DNA from: Nautilia sp. PV-1
Lineage (GTDB): Bacteria > Campylobacterota > Campylobacteria > Campylobacterales > Nautiliaceae
DNA: 64,000 bases
Reading direction: 5' to 3'
Assembly (NCBI RefSeq): GCF_004006315.1
Contig: NZ_CP026530.1
Span: forward strand, 1,292,501 to 1,356,500
The stretch's first letter is position 1. Each line of letters opens with the position of its first letter. The notes under the pieces were generated by a model. The model did not search any database. It had not been told where the DNA came from and was given only the letters and a program-made list of their open reading frames with translations. Shown here one piece after another: positions 55,724-64,000 of the stretch. The position numbers were made by a program, and so were the translations under genes.

Positions 55724-56633
55724 CCTACTTGCATTTTCAGCGGGAGTGGATTCAACTGCCCTTTTTTTCCGGCTTATGGAAAATAATATATCTTTTGATA
55801 TGGCCATTGTCAATTACCATACCAGAGAAACCAGTAATGAAGAAGTCGAATATGCCAAAGAGCTTGCACGCAAATATAATAAAAAAATTTATATTAAAGA
55901 CTGTTATTTAGAAAAATTTTCTGAAAAATCGGCAAGGGAATGCAGATACAGATTTTTTGAAGAAATTATAAAAAATCACGGCTATGATACACTCATTACA
56001 GCCCATCAGTTAAACGACAGATTCGAATGGCTTTTGATGCAGCTTGGAAAAGGCGCAGGTCTTAAAGAAATAATAGCAATGGGTGAATGGGAGGAGAGAG
56101 AGGGTTATAAAATATACAGACCTTTTTATAATGTATCTCGTAAAGAAATTGTAGCTTTTTTAAATGAAAAGGGAATTAAATATTTTATAGACCGCAGTAA
56201 TTTTGACAAAAAATATAAAAGAAATTTTATAAGAGACGAATTTGCGAATAAATTCATCGATCTGTATGCCGAAGGAGTAAAAAAAAGTTTTGAATATCTT
56301 GAAAATGATTTAAACCTGCTCTTTCAGAAAAACTGGAAAAAAAAAGAAAAACTCTACAGATTTCAAAAAACATCGCCAGAAATAGACATTAAAAAAACAG
56401 ACCTTATTTTAAAAGAACTGGGAGTCATAATGAGCAAAGCTCAAAGGGATGAGGTAATAAAAACTGGTTTTTCATGTGTAATACAGGGCAAAATCGCAAT
56501 AGACAGCAATGAAAAACATATCTATATAGCACCTTATATAAAAACCGCAATGGATAAAGAATTCAAAGAAAAAATGAGAAAAGAAAAAATACCTCCAAAA
56601 GTCAGAGGATATATTTATAAATTTGACAGTTGA
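55704..56633 (+). CDS. tilS: tRNA(Ile)-lysidine synthase
   Basis: This 309-residue ATPase adds lysine to C34 of tRNA-Ile(CAU). The PP-loop is LAFSAGVDSTALFF, and ITAHQLNDRFEWLLMQLGKG and RKEIVAFLNEKGIKYFIDRS follow; a basic linker region continues to the end. The C-terminal domain is short, as in Campylobacterota. The TTG start lies inside rimO. Its TGA stop lies in the first unit of a heptamer array. Confidence 0.92.
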   Translation: MEKSSNNLLAFSAGVDSTALFFRLMENNISFDMAIVNYHTRETSNEEVEYAKELARKYNKKIYIKDCYLEKFSEKSARECRYRFFEEIIKNHGYDTLITAHQLNDRFEWLLMQLGKGAGLKEIIAMGEWEEREGYKIYRPFYNVSRKEIVAFLNEKGIKYFIDRSNFDKKYKRNFIRDEFANKFIDLYAEGVKKSFEYLENDLNLLFQKNWKKKEKLYRFQKTSPEIDIKKTDLILKELGVIMSKAQRDEVIKTGFSCVIQGKIAIDSNEKHIYIAPYIKTAMDKEFKEKMRKEKIPPKVRGYIYKFDS

Positions 56634-56677
56634 CTGTTGATAGTTAATAGTTGATGGTTAATGGTTTATAGTTGATG
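56629..56677. repeat. Heptamer array, unit GTTGATG/GTTAATA
   Basis: Seven in-phase units (GTTGACT, GTTGATA, GTTAATA, GTTGATG, GTTAATG, GTTTATA, GTTGATG). The first contains the tilS stop codon. Confidence 0.92.
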
Positions 56678-56742
56678 ACATAACGTTTATATAAAATGAA
56701 CTACCAACACAAACAACAAATACACCAATCAGCTCAAACGCC

Positions 56743-57204
56743 TCATTCACGGAGAGTTGCAATGATTCTTTTCGGTTTTATCAAAAGCTCAAATGCATTT
56801 TCAATACTTTTACATACAATATCAGCATTCAAAACACTTTTTACGCTTGCCCCTTCGTCTTCAATTACGCATACGCCTATATCCGCCGCTTTAAGCATAA
56901 GAGAATCGTTGCTTCCGTTACCGATAGCAAAAACATTTTTCAGCTCTTTTACAAAACTTTCTTTTTCTTCTGTATGATTAGAACTTGTTAATATTTTAAG
57001 CTTAACATCTGTTCCTTCAAGATTTTTGGCCGCGCTGCCGTGAGTGTCGGAAGTAATCACATATATATCGAATTCGCTTTGAAGCTCTTTAATATATCTT
57101 TTTACGCTTTCTTTTACAATCCCGTCTTCCGCTATCGTACCGTTATAATCCAAAACAATATTTTCAATTTCTATTTCACCCACATTCTGAATTAAAAGTT
57201 TCAC
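56743..57204 (-). CDS. HAD-family hydrolase
   Basis: This 153-residue soluble HAD-superfamily protein lacks a cap domain. Motif I is VLDYNGTI, motif II VITSDTHG and motif IV IGNGSNDSLML, so the phosphatase site is complete. It resembles the P-type-ATPase-like soluble HAD proteins of Campylobacterota. The substrate is unknown. It is transcribed alone. Confidence 0.85.
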   Translation of the reverse strand: MKLLIQNVGEIEIENIVLDYNGTIAEDGIVKESVKRYIKELQSEFDIYVITSDTHGSAAKNLEGTDVKLKILTSSNHTEEKESFVKELKNVFAIGNGSNDSLMLKAADIGVCVIEDEGASVKSVLNADIVCKSIENAFELLIKPKRIIATLRE

Positions 57205-57254
57205 TTAAATCCTTTTTTGATAATTATACAAAGAAATAAGATTTTTTTATATAC

Positions 57255-57282
57255 TTGACATAAATATTACAAACATTATAAA
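57255..57282 (+). promoter_or_regulatory. Sigma-70 promoter of the CsgG-like gene
   Basis: TTGACA and TATAAA are separated by 16 bases, 32 nt before the ATG at 57314. AAAGGAG lies 7 bases before that ATG. Confidence 0.7.
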
Positions 57283-57313
57283 ATAATTAACAATACATTA
57301 AAAGGAGATTAAT

Positions 57314-58639
57314 ATGAAAATCAAAACCTTATTAGTACTGCTGTTAGGAATTTTCTTTATAAGCGGCTGTATGCAAACGACAGCAAATGTCACTGCTTCA
57401 AAGGAAAATGTAAACAGTATAACCGAGTACAACGGTCCAAAAGCCAGAATAGCCGTAGCGTCGTTCAAATGCAAAGCTGCAAAATGTAACGGTCAGATAG
57501 GCAGCGGTATTGCGGATATGCTTACAACCGAACTAGTAAAAACCGGAAAATTTATAGTTCTTGAAAGAGGTGAAGGCTTAAATGCTGTTGAAAAAGAATA
57601 TGCATTAAATACAAATATAAATAAACCTATAAGAAATCTGGAAGGGGCTGATATATTGATTGTAGGCGCTATTACGGCTTTTGAGCCTAAAGCCGGAGGT
57701 ATTGCTGCCGGAGGTTTTGTAATTCCTAAAGGTATCCCGTTTATAGGCGGAGTAAAATTAGGTAAAAATGAAGCATATATAGCTGCAGATCTAAGACTTA
57801 TAGACGTCAGAACCGGAAGAATAATAGCAGTAGCCACTGTAGAAGGAAAAACAAGCGACTGGAAAGTAGGAGGTCTTGGCGGAGGTGTAAGCGGCATAGG
57901 AATCGTGGGAGGAGGATTAAGCGTATATAAAAATACGCCTATGGAAAAAGCAATAAGGGTCATGATAGCAAAAGCCGTAAACAAAATAGAAACACTGATA
58001 CCTGAAACCTATTACAGATACAACGCTAATAATACGTTAAATAATAACCAACAAACGACAATCAATACTAATCATAACAGTATTAATCATGAAAAACGTA
58101 TATTATTATTTAAAGAAAATTTTGAAAAATACGGAATCGGACAGACTACCCCGTTCGGTAACTGGAAAGGCAATAAATTTGAAATCCAAATGGGTGTACA
58201 AAGTAATGGGAAAATAGGCAAACTGCTTAAAGCGCATGAATGGAGAAAAATATGTTTGGAAAATTTCAGAGCCAAAAACATTATATTAACTGCTGATGTA
58301 AACGGAAACGGAACTTTTTATTTCAGGGTTGTTAATAAAAAACCTTTTATCGGCTATGAAGCACATATTTCAAAAGACGGAAATATAAAACTGGACAAAA
58401 TTGCAGGCCAGACGGTAATGACAATTGCCAAAAACAAAATCAACATACCAAAATCAAAATGGCATAAAATCAAAATCATCGCAAAAAATTCCCATATTTC
58501 AATATATGTCGACGGAGTACTTGGTATTGATATTAATGACCGTGACAAAACCCTAAATCAAGCAGGCAGCATATGTGTCGGGGCAGATTGCTGCGATGCT
58601 TTTATCGATAATATTTATATATATAAAATAAAGGATTAA
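57314..58639 (+). CDS. CsgG-family lipoprotein with C-terminal lectin-like domain
   Basis: This 441-residue lipoprotein has the lipobox IISGC near residue 19 and a CsgG/HfaB domain (about 40-240; GSGIADMLTTELVKTGKFIV, LEGADILIVGAI, ADLRLIDVRTGRIIA). After a Thr/Asn-rich linker, a C-terminal LamG/DUF1080-like jelly-roll follows (KWHKIKIIAKNSHISIYVDG). CsgG forms outer-membrane pores for curli; other homologs have different roles. No curlin gene is visible, so the exported substrate is unknown. A clear promoter and the next gene suggest a two-gene unit. Confidence 0.87.
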   Translation: MKIKTLLVLLLGIFFISGCMQTTANVTASKENVNSITEYNGPKARIAVASFKCKAAKCNGQIGSGIADMLTTELVKTGKFIVLERGEGLNAVEKEYALNTNINKPIRNLEGADILIVGAITAFEPKAGGIAAGGFVIPKGIPFIGGVKLGKNEAYIAADLRLIDVRTGRIIAVATVEGKTSDWKVGGLGGGVSGIGIVGGGLSVYKNTPMEKAIRVMIAKAVNKIETLIPETYYRYNANNTLNNNQQTTINTNHNSINHEKRILLFKENFEKYGIGQTTPFGNWKGNKFEIQMGVQSNGKIGKLLKAHEWRKICLENFRAKNIILTADVNGNGTFYFRVVNKKPFIGYEAHISKDGNIKLDKIAGQTVMTIAKNKINIPKSKWHKIKIIAKNSHISIYVDGVLGIDINDRDKTLNQAGSICVGADCCDAFIDNIYIYKIKD

Positions 58640-58640
58640 A

Positions 58641-59108
58641 ATGAAAAAAATCTTATTGTTTATTTCATTTTCTCTTTTGTTTGCGGAAGGAAATCTTTGC
58701 AGTTTGCTCCCCGATAATATAGGAAATTACTCCTCTTATGAAAAATGCAAATCCGTAAATATTCAAACAGACACTGTAAAAGGAGAACAGGCTTACAAAG
58801 AATATAAAAAAAATAACAAAAATATTTCTTTACAAATTTTAAAAGGCGGACCTTCTTATCAGTTTATATCCGTGTTTTCAATGCCTTTAACAGTTAATAC
58901 TGACGAAACATTCATATCGACGACTACATGTAAGAAACTCAAATGCGCCGTTACTTACGCAAAAAAAGAACATAACGGTATTATTGTTGTAATGTTAGAT
59001 AAAAAAATACCTGCTGTTTTGGTTTTTACATTTGAAAACATGAAGCCGGATGAAGTAGTAAAAATATTAAATAAAGTAGATATTCAAAAAATTAAAAATA
59101 ATCTTTAA
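58641..59108 (+). CDS. Secreted protein of unknown function next to CsgG-like gene
   Basis: This 155-residue protein has a signal peptide (MKKILLFISFSLLFAEGNLC). It has four more cysteines, including the CKKLKC pair. It starts one base after the CsgG-like stop, so co-translation with it is likely. I do not recognise the family; it may be a periplasmic partner. Confidence 0.75.
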   Translation: MKKILLFISFSLLFAEGNLCSLLPDNIGNYSSYEKCKSVNIQTDTVKGEQAYKEYKKNNKNISLQILKGGPSYQFISVFSMPLTVNTDETFISTTTCKKLKCAVTYAKKEHNGIIVVMLDKKIPAVLVFTFENMKPDEVVKILNKVDIQKIKNNL

Positions 59109-59185
59109 TGGTGGTCGCGACAGGATTCGAACCTGTGACCCCTACCATGTCAAGGTAGTACTCTAACCAACTGAGCTACGCGACC
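59109..59185 (-). tRNA. tRNA-Val (anticodon GAC)
   Basis: The cloverleaf is complete with an encoded CCA. The acceptor GGTCGCG pairs with CGCGACC. The anticodon stem CTACC-TTGACAT-GGTAG carries GAC (reads GUC/GUU), and the T arm CAGGTTCGAATCCTG is intact. The lspA stop codon lies within its first ten bases. Confidence 0.96.
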
Positions 59186-59652
59186 TTCTTTGGAATTTTA
59201 CCAAAAAAGTAATAATAAGCAAACATAATTATTGAAAAATCTATACAAACATCAGCAAAATTAAATATTGCAAAATCAAATCCGCAGTGCCAGTATACAT
59301 AATCAACAACACCGCCTCTTATAAATCTGTCAGAAAGATTGGATAAAGCTGCTGCAAACAGTATACCGCTTATTACAGGATGAGTGAAAATAAGCTTTTC
59401 TTTATAAAACACATAAATAAGCACTCCTATTAAAATCAGCTGAATATATTTTAAATATGCGCCCAAAAAAGCAAACATGGAAAAAGCCACACCTTTATTA
59501 AACGTAAGAACTAAAGAAATGCACCTGCTGTTAAATTCAAAACCTTGTAAAAAAACATATTTTATCAATTGGTCTATAATAAATATTAAAAAAAACGCAC
59601 TTAAAAACTTAACCGCTAACTTTTTCTCAATTCTCAATTCTCCATTCCCCAT
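59176..59652 (-). CDS. lspA: Lipoprotein signal peptidase (signal peptidase II)
   Basis: This 158-residue aspartic protease has four TM helices. The catalytic segments are ALSNLSDRFIRGGVVDYV and FAIFNFADVCIDFSI (two Asp). It cleaves the lipobox of the prolipoproteins in this window. The first ~8 residues (MGNGELRIEKK) are coded by a heptamer array directly after the glmM stop. The last residues and TAG lie inside the tRNA-Val gene. Confidence 0.95.
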   Translation of the reverse strand: MGNGELRIEKKLAVKFLSAFFLIFIIDQLIKYVFLQGFEFNSRCISLVLTFNKGVAFSMFAFLGAYLKYIQLILIGVLIYVFYKEKLIFTHPVISGILFAAALSNLSDRFIRGGVVDYVYWHCGFDFAIFNFADVCIDFSIIMFAYYYFFGKIPKKVA

Positions 59653-59653
59653 T
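59626..59653. repeat. Heptamer array, unit CTCAATT
   Basis: Two exact CTCAATT units, then CTCCATT and CCCCATT. In sense direction the array starts 2-4 nt after the glmM TAA and includes the lspA start codon. Confidence 0.88.
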
Positions 59654-59655
59654 CT

Positions 59656-60978
59656 TTATGAAAGCCTGCTTTTAAAAAATTCTTTTAATTTAACCAGCAG
59701 TTCTTTTGCTTTTTTTTCGTTTTCACCTTCTATCAGCAGTCTTAGTTTATTTTCCGTACCTGAATATCTTACTAGATGTCTGTACCCTTCACTCTCAACC
59801 GATTTCAGGATTTCCTCAGCACCTTCTATTTGTTTAATAGGAGTCTTTGTAGAAACGTTAATATTATCCTGTACCTGAGGGTAAAGTTCAAACAGATCAA
59901 ATGCCTCACTGGCTTTTTTACCGCTTTCAATAAGATATGCAACAGCCTTAAGAGCACTCACAAGCCCGTCACCTGTTTTTGCATAATCGCTGAATATTAT
60001 ATGGCCTGACTGTTCTCCTCCGAAATTCAGTCCTTTTTCTTTCATAACTTCCAAGACATATTTATCCCCTACGGCGCTTCTGTATACCTTTATGCCGTAG
60101 CCGCTTAAAAAATCTTCAAGCGCGCCGTTACTCATAACCGTTACCGCTACACCGTTGTTTTTTAATTTGCCACTTTTATGAAGGTAATATGCCAAAGAGC
60201 CTAAAAGTTTGTCTCCGTCTACAACCTCTCCTCTCTCATCCACAACTACAAGCCTGTCTGCATCTCCGTCAAGGGCAAACCCGATGTCAGCCCTGTATTC
60301 AAGCACTTTTTTAGCCAAATATTCCGGATGCATTGCTCCCGCATTCTGATTTATGTTAAACCCGTCAGGCTCATCGTTAATGGTGATAACATCGGCACCT
60401 AGTTCTGTAAAAATAGTAGGCGCCACTTTATACGCCGCACCGTTTGCTGTATCAAGAACTATCCTCATTCCGTTTAAATTCACATGTTTTGGAAACGATG
60501 ATTTTATATGAACGATATACCTTCCTATTACGTCGTCAATTCTTTTACTTTTTCCAATATCTTTTTCCGTTTTTAAATCAAAATTATTTTCAAAATACCT
60601 TTTTTCTATTTTTTCTTCACTATCCGTAGAAAGTTTATTTCCTTCACTGTCAAAAAATTTTATTCCGTTGTCATAATAAGGATTATGCGATGCGCTTATC
60701 ATTATTCCGCCGTCGCATCTCATATCTTCCGTTAAAAAAGCTATAGCCGGTGTAGGCATAGGACCTATTTGTATCACATCATACCCTATTGCTGTAAGTC
60801 CGCTTACAAGGGCGTTTTCTATCATATATCCGCTTCTTCTGGTATCTTTTCCGACTAAAATCTTCCCCGTTTTCTTCTCCATACTTTCCCCAAAAGCCAT
60901 TGCAAGCTTCATTGCTAAAAAAGGAGTTATCACCTCCCCCGCCTTGCCTCTTACACCATCAGTTCCAAAAAGTTTCAT
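59656..60978 (-). CDS. glmM: Phosphoglucosamine mutase
   Basis: This 440-residue enzyme converts glucosamine-6-P to glucosamine-1-P for cell-wall precursors. It has the catalytic serine loop [15 protein letters not shown], the Mg loop [10 protein letters not shown], the sugar loop GGEQSGHII and the phosphate loop [11 protein letters not shown] chose ATG 60978 ([21 protein letters not shown] before it) over one 15 codons upstream. Confidence 0.97.
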   Translation of the reverse strand: MKLFGTDGVRGKAGEVITPFLAMKLAMAFGESMEKKTGKILVGKDTRRSGYMIENALVSGLTAIGYDVIQIGPMPTPAIAFLTEDMRCDGGIMISASHNPYYDNGIKFFDSEGNKLSTDSEEKIEKRYFENNFDLKTEKDIGKSKRIDDVIGRYIVHIKSSFPKHVNLNGMRIVLDTANGAAYKVAPTIFTELGADVITINDEPDGFNINQNAGAMHPEYLAKKVLEYRADIGFALDGDADRLVVVDERGEVVDGDKLLGSLAYYLHKSGKLKNNGVAVTVMSNGALEDFLSGYGIKVYRSAVGDKYVLEVMKEKGLNFGGEQSGHIIFSDYAKTGDGLVSALKAVAYLIESGKKASEAFDLFELYPQVQDNINVSTKTPIKQIEGAEEILKSVESEGYRHLVRYSGTENKLRLLIEGENEKKAKELLVKLKEFFKSRLS

Positions 60979-61057
60979 CCGTTTCCTTTTAAAAATGAAA
61001 TATTTATTTGCAAATTTTACCAAATTTTTATAAAATACGCTTCAAAAAAGGACATAA

Positions 61058-61330
61058 ATGGCAAACGTTAAATCTGCTGAGAAAAGAATCAGACAAACAA
61101 GAAAAAGAACAGAGAGAAATAGATACTACAGAACAAGAATCAAAACAATCACTAAGAATGTTGAAACTGCGGTAGCTGAAGGAAATTACGAAGCTGCATT
61201 AAATGCATGGAAAGTAGCAAACAAAAAATTCCAAAGCTTTATCAACAAAGGGATTTTAAAGAAAAACACAGCAAGAAGAAAAATTTCTAGACTTCATAAT
61301 TTAGTAAAATCAATCGAACCGTCAGCATAA
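61058..61330 (+). CDS. rpsT: 30S ribosomal protein S20
   Basis: This 90-residue basic helical protein ([20 protein letters not shown]) is bS20. AAAAAAGGAC precedes the ATG. It is transcribed divergently from glmM and lies before prfA, as in other Campylobacterota. Confidence 0.98.
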   Translation: MANVKSAEKRIRQTRKRTERNRYYRTRIKTITKNVETAVAEGNYEAALNAWKVANKKFQSFINKGILKKNTARRKISRLHNLVKSIEPSA

Positions 61331-61426
61331 TTTTTATATTTCCCCCTCTTTCCACCCCACTTTTTAATAATTTGGAACTGTAAATGTTATAATTCCAAAA
61401 AATTATATAATCTTTAAAGGATTAAA

Positions 61427-62494
61427 ATGCTGCTTGATAAATTAAAACCGTTCGTAAACAAATATAACGATATAAATCAAATGTTAAGTTCTCCGGAAAT
61501 TACACAGGATATTAAAAGAATGACAAAACTTTCGCGTGAGGCCAGAAGTCTAGAACCGATTGTAGAAAAAGCTAAAGAGTATGAAAGTATAATCCAGACA
61601 ATAGAAGAAGCAAAAATGATGCTTGACGATCCTGAAATGGCCGAACTGGCAAAAGAGGAATTAAAAGAAGCAGAAGAAAAACTTCCTAAACTTGAAGAAG
61701 AAATAAAAATACTGCTTCTTCCGAAAGATCCAAACGACGATAAAAATATTTTCCTTGAAATAAGAGCCGGAACGGGAGGTGACGAAGCCGCACTGTTTGT
61801 AGGAGATTTGGTAAAAGCATATCTGCGCTACGCCGATAATAAAGGATGGAAAGTAGAAATAGTCAGCGAAAGCAAAAGTGATATGGGAGGATATAAAGAA
61901 ATTATTCTTTTAATCAAAGGTGAAAGCGTTTATTCCAGACTTAAATACGAAGGCGGCACACACAGGGTTCAAAGAATTCCTGCAACAGAATCACAGGGCA
62001 GAATACACACTTCTGCCGTTACGGTGGCAGTAATGCCAGAAGTTGACGATGTTGATATAGAACTGGACCCTAAAGATATTAAAATAGAAGTAATGCGTGC
62101 CGGAGGAGCCGGAGGACAGCACGTAAACAAAACGGAAAGTGCGGTAAGAATGACTCATATACCGACAGGTATCACTGTATCAATGCAGGATGAAAGAAGT
62201 CAGCAGAGAAACAAAGAAAAAGCAATGCAAATATTAAAAGCCAGAGTTTTTGAAAAACTTGAAAACGAAAGACTTGCGGCAATAGGGGAAGCACGTAAAA
62301 GCCAGGTGGGAAGCGGTGACAGGAGTGAAAGGATCAGAACATACAACTACCCTCAAAACAGAATAACGGACCACAGAATCGGCCTGACACTGTACAGACT
62401 CGAACAAATTATGAGCGAAGGGCTTTTTGATGAAATTATAGATCCTCTTATTGCATATTATCAGGCCGAGGCACTGAAAGAGGCAGGCCTTTAA
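61427..62494 (+). CDS. prfA: Peptide chain release factor 1
   Basis: This 355-residue RF1 reads UAA and UAG. It has the PAT recognition motif in [11 protein letters not shown] and the GGQ loop [15 protein letters not shown]. The start is an ATG after AAAGGATTAAA. It follows rpsT with a ~95-nt gap. Confidence 0.98.
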   Translation: MLLDKLKPFVNKYNDINQMLSSPEITQDIKRMTKLSREARSLEPIVEKAKEYESIIQTIEEAKMMLDDPEMAELAKEELKEAEEKLPKLEEEIKILLLPKDPNDDKNIFLEIRAGTGGDEAALFVGDLVKAYLRYADNKGWKVEIVSESKSDMGGYKEIILLIKGESVYSRLKYEGGTHRVQRIPATESQGRIHTSAVTVAVMPEVDDVDIELDPKDIKIEVMRAGGAGGQHVNKTESAVRMTHIPTGITVSMQDERSQQRNKEKAMQILKARVFEKLENERLAAIGEARKSQVGSGDRSERIRTYNYPQNRITDHRIGLTLYRLEQIMSEGLFDEIIDPLIAYYQAEALKEAGL

Positions 62495-63936
62495 TTTTTA
62501 GTGTCTTTATTGCTTTCTTTTTCTTCCTGTTTTTCTTTTAATTCTTTTTCTAAAACAATCAGTGCGTTTTTAGGCTGTTCGTATTTAGGATTTAATTCCA
62601 GTGCTTTTTCAAAATTTTCTTTAGCCCTTTTGTAATCACCCATTTTATAATACACATAACCGAGCGAATTGTATGCTTCCGCTATTGAAGCGTCTTTTTC
62701 AATCACATCCATAAGTATTTTTTCAGCTTCTTCAAATCTGCCCAAATCACCGAGCGATATAGCTATATTAAAAGTTGCTGGAAGGAAATCAGGCTGTATT
62801 TTCAGAGCTTTTTTAAATTCTTCAATAGCCTCTTCTTTTTTATTCATGTTATACAATTCGTTACCCTTGTCAAAATGAGGAGCTGCAAGTTCTATTTCAG
62901 TCTGGGGCATTTTTACCATGTCCGCATATTCCGGATTAATAAGATAATTCACATGTGAATATTCGTTGTTCGCATCATATATATCAACATGTGCATGCGG
63001 CAGCACGGAAACCGAAAAAATCTCATCCACACCTTCTGTAAATTCAAAAAACGAAATAATTTTTTTGCTCGCAGTATCTACAAGCCATACACCACAGACC
63101 CTTTTTGGCAGTTTTGTTATCGGCAGGCCGCTGAAAGTGGCGCTTTCTCTTACTTTTGAAACACCGATAAAAGCTAAATTACCCAGAAAATGCAGTCCTC
63201 TTGTAAAACCAGGCACTTCAATTACCTTTGTTATTCTTTTACTTTTAAGGTTAATATATGAAAGTGTCCCTTTTCCTGATTCCAAAAACCAAAGTTTTTC
63301 CTGATGCCATCTCGGAGAATGAGGCATGGAAAGACCTTTTGCCAAAACTTTATCGGTTTTGATATCAATTAACAAACCGCCCTTCGCTTTATTTTTCCTC
63401 CATCCCAAAGGTTCGTCACTTGAACCTAATGTAGTTACATATCTCGGTTCTCCGTCTTTTATACACAGCCCGTTTAAATGGCATTTATCGGTAGGCTGTA
63501 AATCGGTGATAAATTTAGGTTTCCAGATCGGTTTGAAACTGCAGGTGGGATCATATTCGCACAGACATGAAAATTTTGTATTTATAAAATAAAGTTTGTT
63601 TTCATACGCTTCCATTTCATGTATGTCTATATCGCCTGTATAATGTATGTTAAGAGGCAGATAACATGCATCATTTTTTGAATATTTTTTTATTTTGTCG
63701 AAATTATGAAATTCCCATATCGAATGACCAAGGCCCGCCCATAGTTTTACACCGTTGCCATACATACCCATCGGACGCGGCAGATTTATGTATTTAATCT
63801 CAAGATCCCCGTCTTTTTCGGAGATCATAATGATTTTACCGGTCTGATAAGTACTAATTACAATAGTTCTTTTTAACTGTTTTAATATATCTATTAAATT
63901 AACTGAATAATTAAAACTGATTTTTCTCTCGTTCAT
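62491..63936 (-). CDS. TIGR03032-family protein with C-terminal TPR domain
   Basis: This 481-residue cytoplasmic protein has an N-terminal TIGR03032/DUF4915-type beta-propeller-like domain (about 1-340; [46 protein letters not shown]-like [20 protein letters not shown]). Four TPR units follow ([58 protein letters not shown]). AAAGGATATAG precedes the ATG, which overlaps an upstream partial frame by 26 nt. The function of the family is unknown. Confidence 0.82.
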   Translation of the reverse strand: MNERKISFNYSVNLIDILKQLKRTIVISTYQTGKIIMISEKDGDLEIKYINLPRPMGMYGNGVKLWAGLGHSIWEFHNFDKIKKYSKNDACYLPLNIHYTGDIDIHEMEAYENKLYFINTKFSCLCEYDPTCSFKPIWKPKFITDLQPTDKCHLNGLCIKDGEPRYVTTLGSSDEPLGWRKNKAKGGLLIDIKTDKVLAKGLSMPHSPRWHQEKLWFLESGKGTLSYINLKSKRITKVIEVPGFTRGLHFLGNLAFIGVSKVRESATFSGLPITKLPKRVCGVWLVDTASKKIISFFEFTEGVDEIFSVSVLPHAHVDIYDANNEYSHVNYLINPEYADMVKMPQTEIELAAPHFDKGNELYNMNKKEEAIEEFKKALKIQPDFLPATFNIAISLGDLGRFEEAEKILMDVIEKDASIAEAYNSLGYVYYKMGDYKRAKENFEKALELNPKYEQPKNALIVLEKELKEKQEEKESNKDTKN

Positions 63937-64000
63937 CTATATCCTTTAAAATTTTTTTCCACTGTTTTACCCAACAGCAGTGATGATTAAAATCTTTAAA
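63911..64000 (-). CDS. 3' end of an upstream gene (partial)
   Basis: A frame open from the window edge reads FKDFNHHCCWVKQWKKILKD ... NQF and stops at TAA (63911). It overlaps the TIGR03032 start by 26 nt, a spacing typical of this genome. Twenty-nine codons are too few to assign a family. Confidence 0.4.
   Translation of the reverse strand, partial: FKDFNHHCCWVKQWKKILKDIDEREKNQF

Noticed and set aside
56629-56677. CRISPR array
   Set aside because: The units are 7 nt in direct contact with no spacers, and no cas gene is in the window.
57493-57984. 163-codon antisense frame within the CsgG-like gene
   Set aside because: It is a Pro/Ile/Ser-rich shadow of the Gly-rich CsgG domain and has no independent support.

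Overview
The window is a densely packed, AT-rich chromosomal segment of a Campylobacterota (Epsilonproteobacteria) genome. The gene order aroQ-pepQ-folK-flhF-flhG-fliA-fliM-fliY and glmM-lspA / rpsT-prfA, a FlgS-type kinase, a futalosine-pathway-like deaminase and a selenocysteine tRNA fit a Nautiliales-type deep-vent organism (Nautilia, Caminibacter or Lebetimonas). The genus is an inference; no rRNA gene is present. TTG start codons are common (at least thirteen genes) and neighbouring genes often overlap by 1 to 20 nt.

Layout. 1-10.5 kb: end of trpB, rhomboid protease, lepA, a MIP18-like Fe-S protein, dnaE, then LemA/DUF3137 and a PAS-GGDEF-EAL protein. 10.5-15.3 kb: an RRM protein, selC (tRNA-Sec), two inverted paralogous small secreted proteins, and thrS-infC. 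15.4-25.8 kb: a heme-motif diguanylate cyclase, the flagellar regulatory/switch operon (flhF, flhG, fliA, fliM, fliY) with folK, pepQ and aroQ, an amidohydrolase and an OmpA-type lipoprotein. 25.8-36.3 kb: ftsK, flgL, xseA, alr, rpsF-ssb-rpsR, a decayed four-helix-bundle gene inside inverted heptamer repeats, and an acyl-CoA synthetase. 36.4-54.4 kb: FlgS-like kinase and a complete MSHA-type IV pilus locus (six prepilin-like proteins, MshI/J/K/L/M/N/E/G-like components and an MshQ-like giant), interrupted by prfB and panC. 54.4-64 kb: rimO, tilS, a HAD phosphatase, a CsgG lipoprotein with a lectin-like tail, tRNA-Val, lspA, glmM, rpsT, prfA and a TIGR03032/TPR protein.

Two observations stand out. 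First, the two secreted paralogs beside selC end in ...GKIPAG-Cys-TAA and ...GKIPAG-TGA-TAA. The TGA therefore occupies the position of the paralog's terminal cysteine, and an 8-bp hairpin with an AGGUU loop lies 19 nt downstream, as in bacterial SECIS elements. This predicts an unannotated secreted selenoprotein whose last residue is selenocysteine.

Second, seven heptamer repeat arrays with three different unit sequences sit directly at or over stop codons. An eighth array is the inverted partner of one of them and lies upstream of rpsF. Read in the direction of the gene they follow, the arrays are almost free of cytosine. One pair, in inverted orientation, brackets a degraded four-helix-bundle (S23/TIGR02436-like) gene. 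Some arrays have been absorbed into genes, supplying a C-terminus, an N-terminus, or a start codon with its ribosome binding site. They look like the footprint of an undescribed repeat or mobile system.
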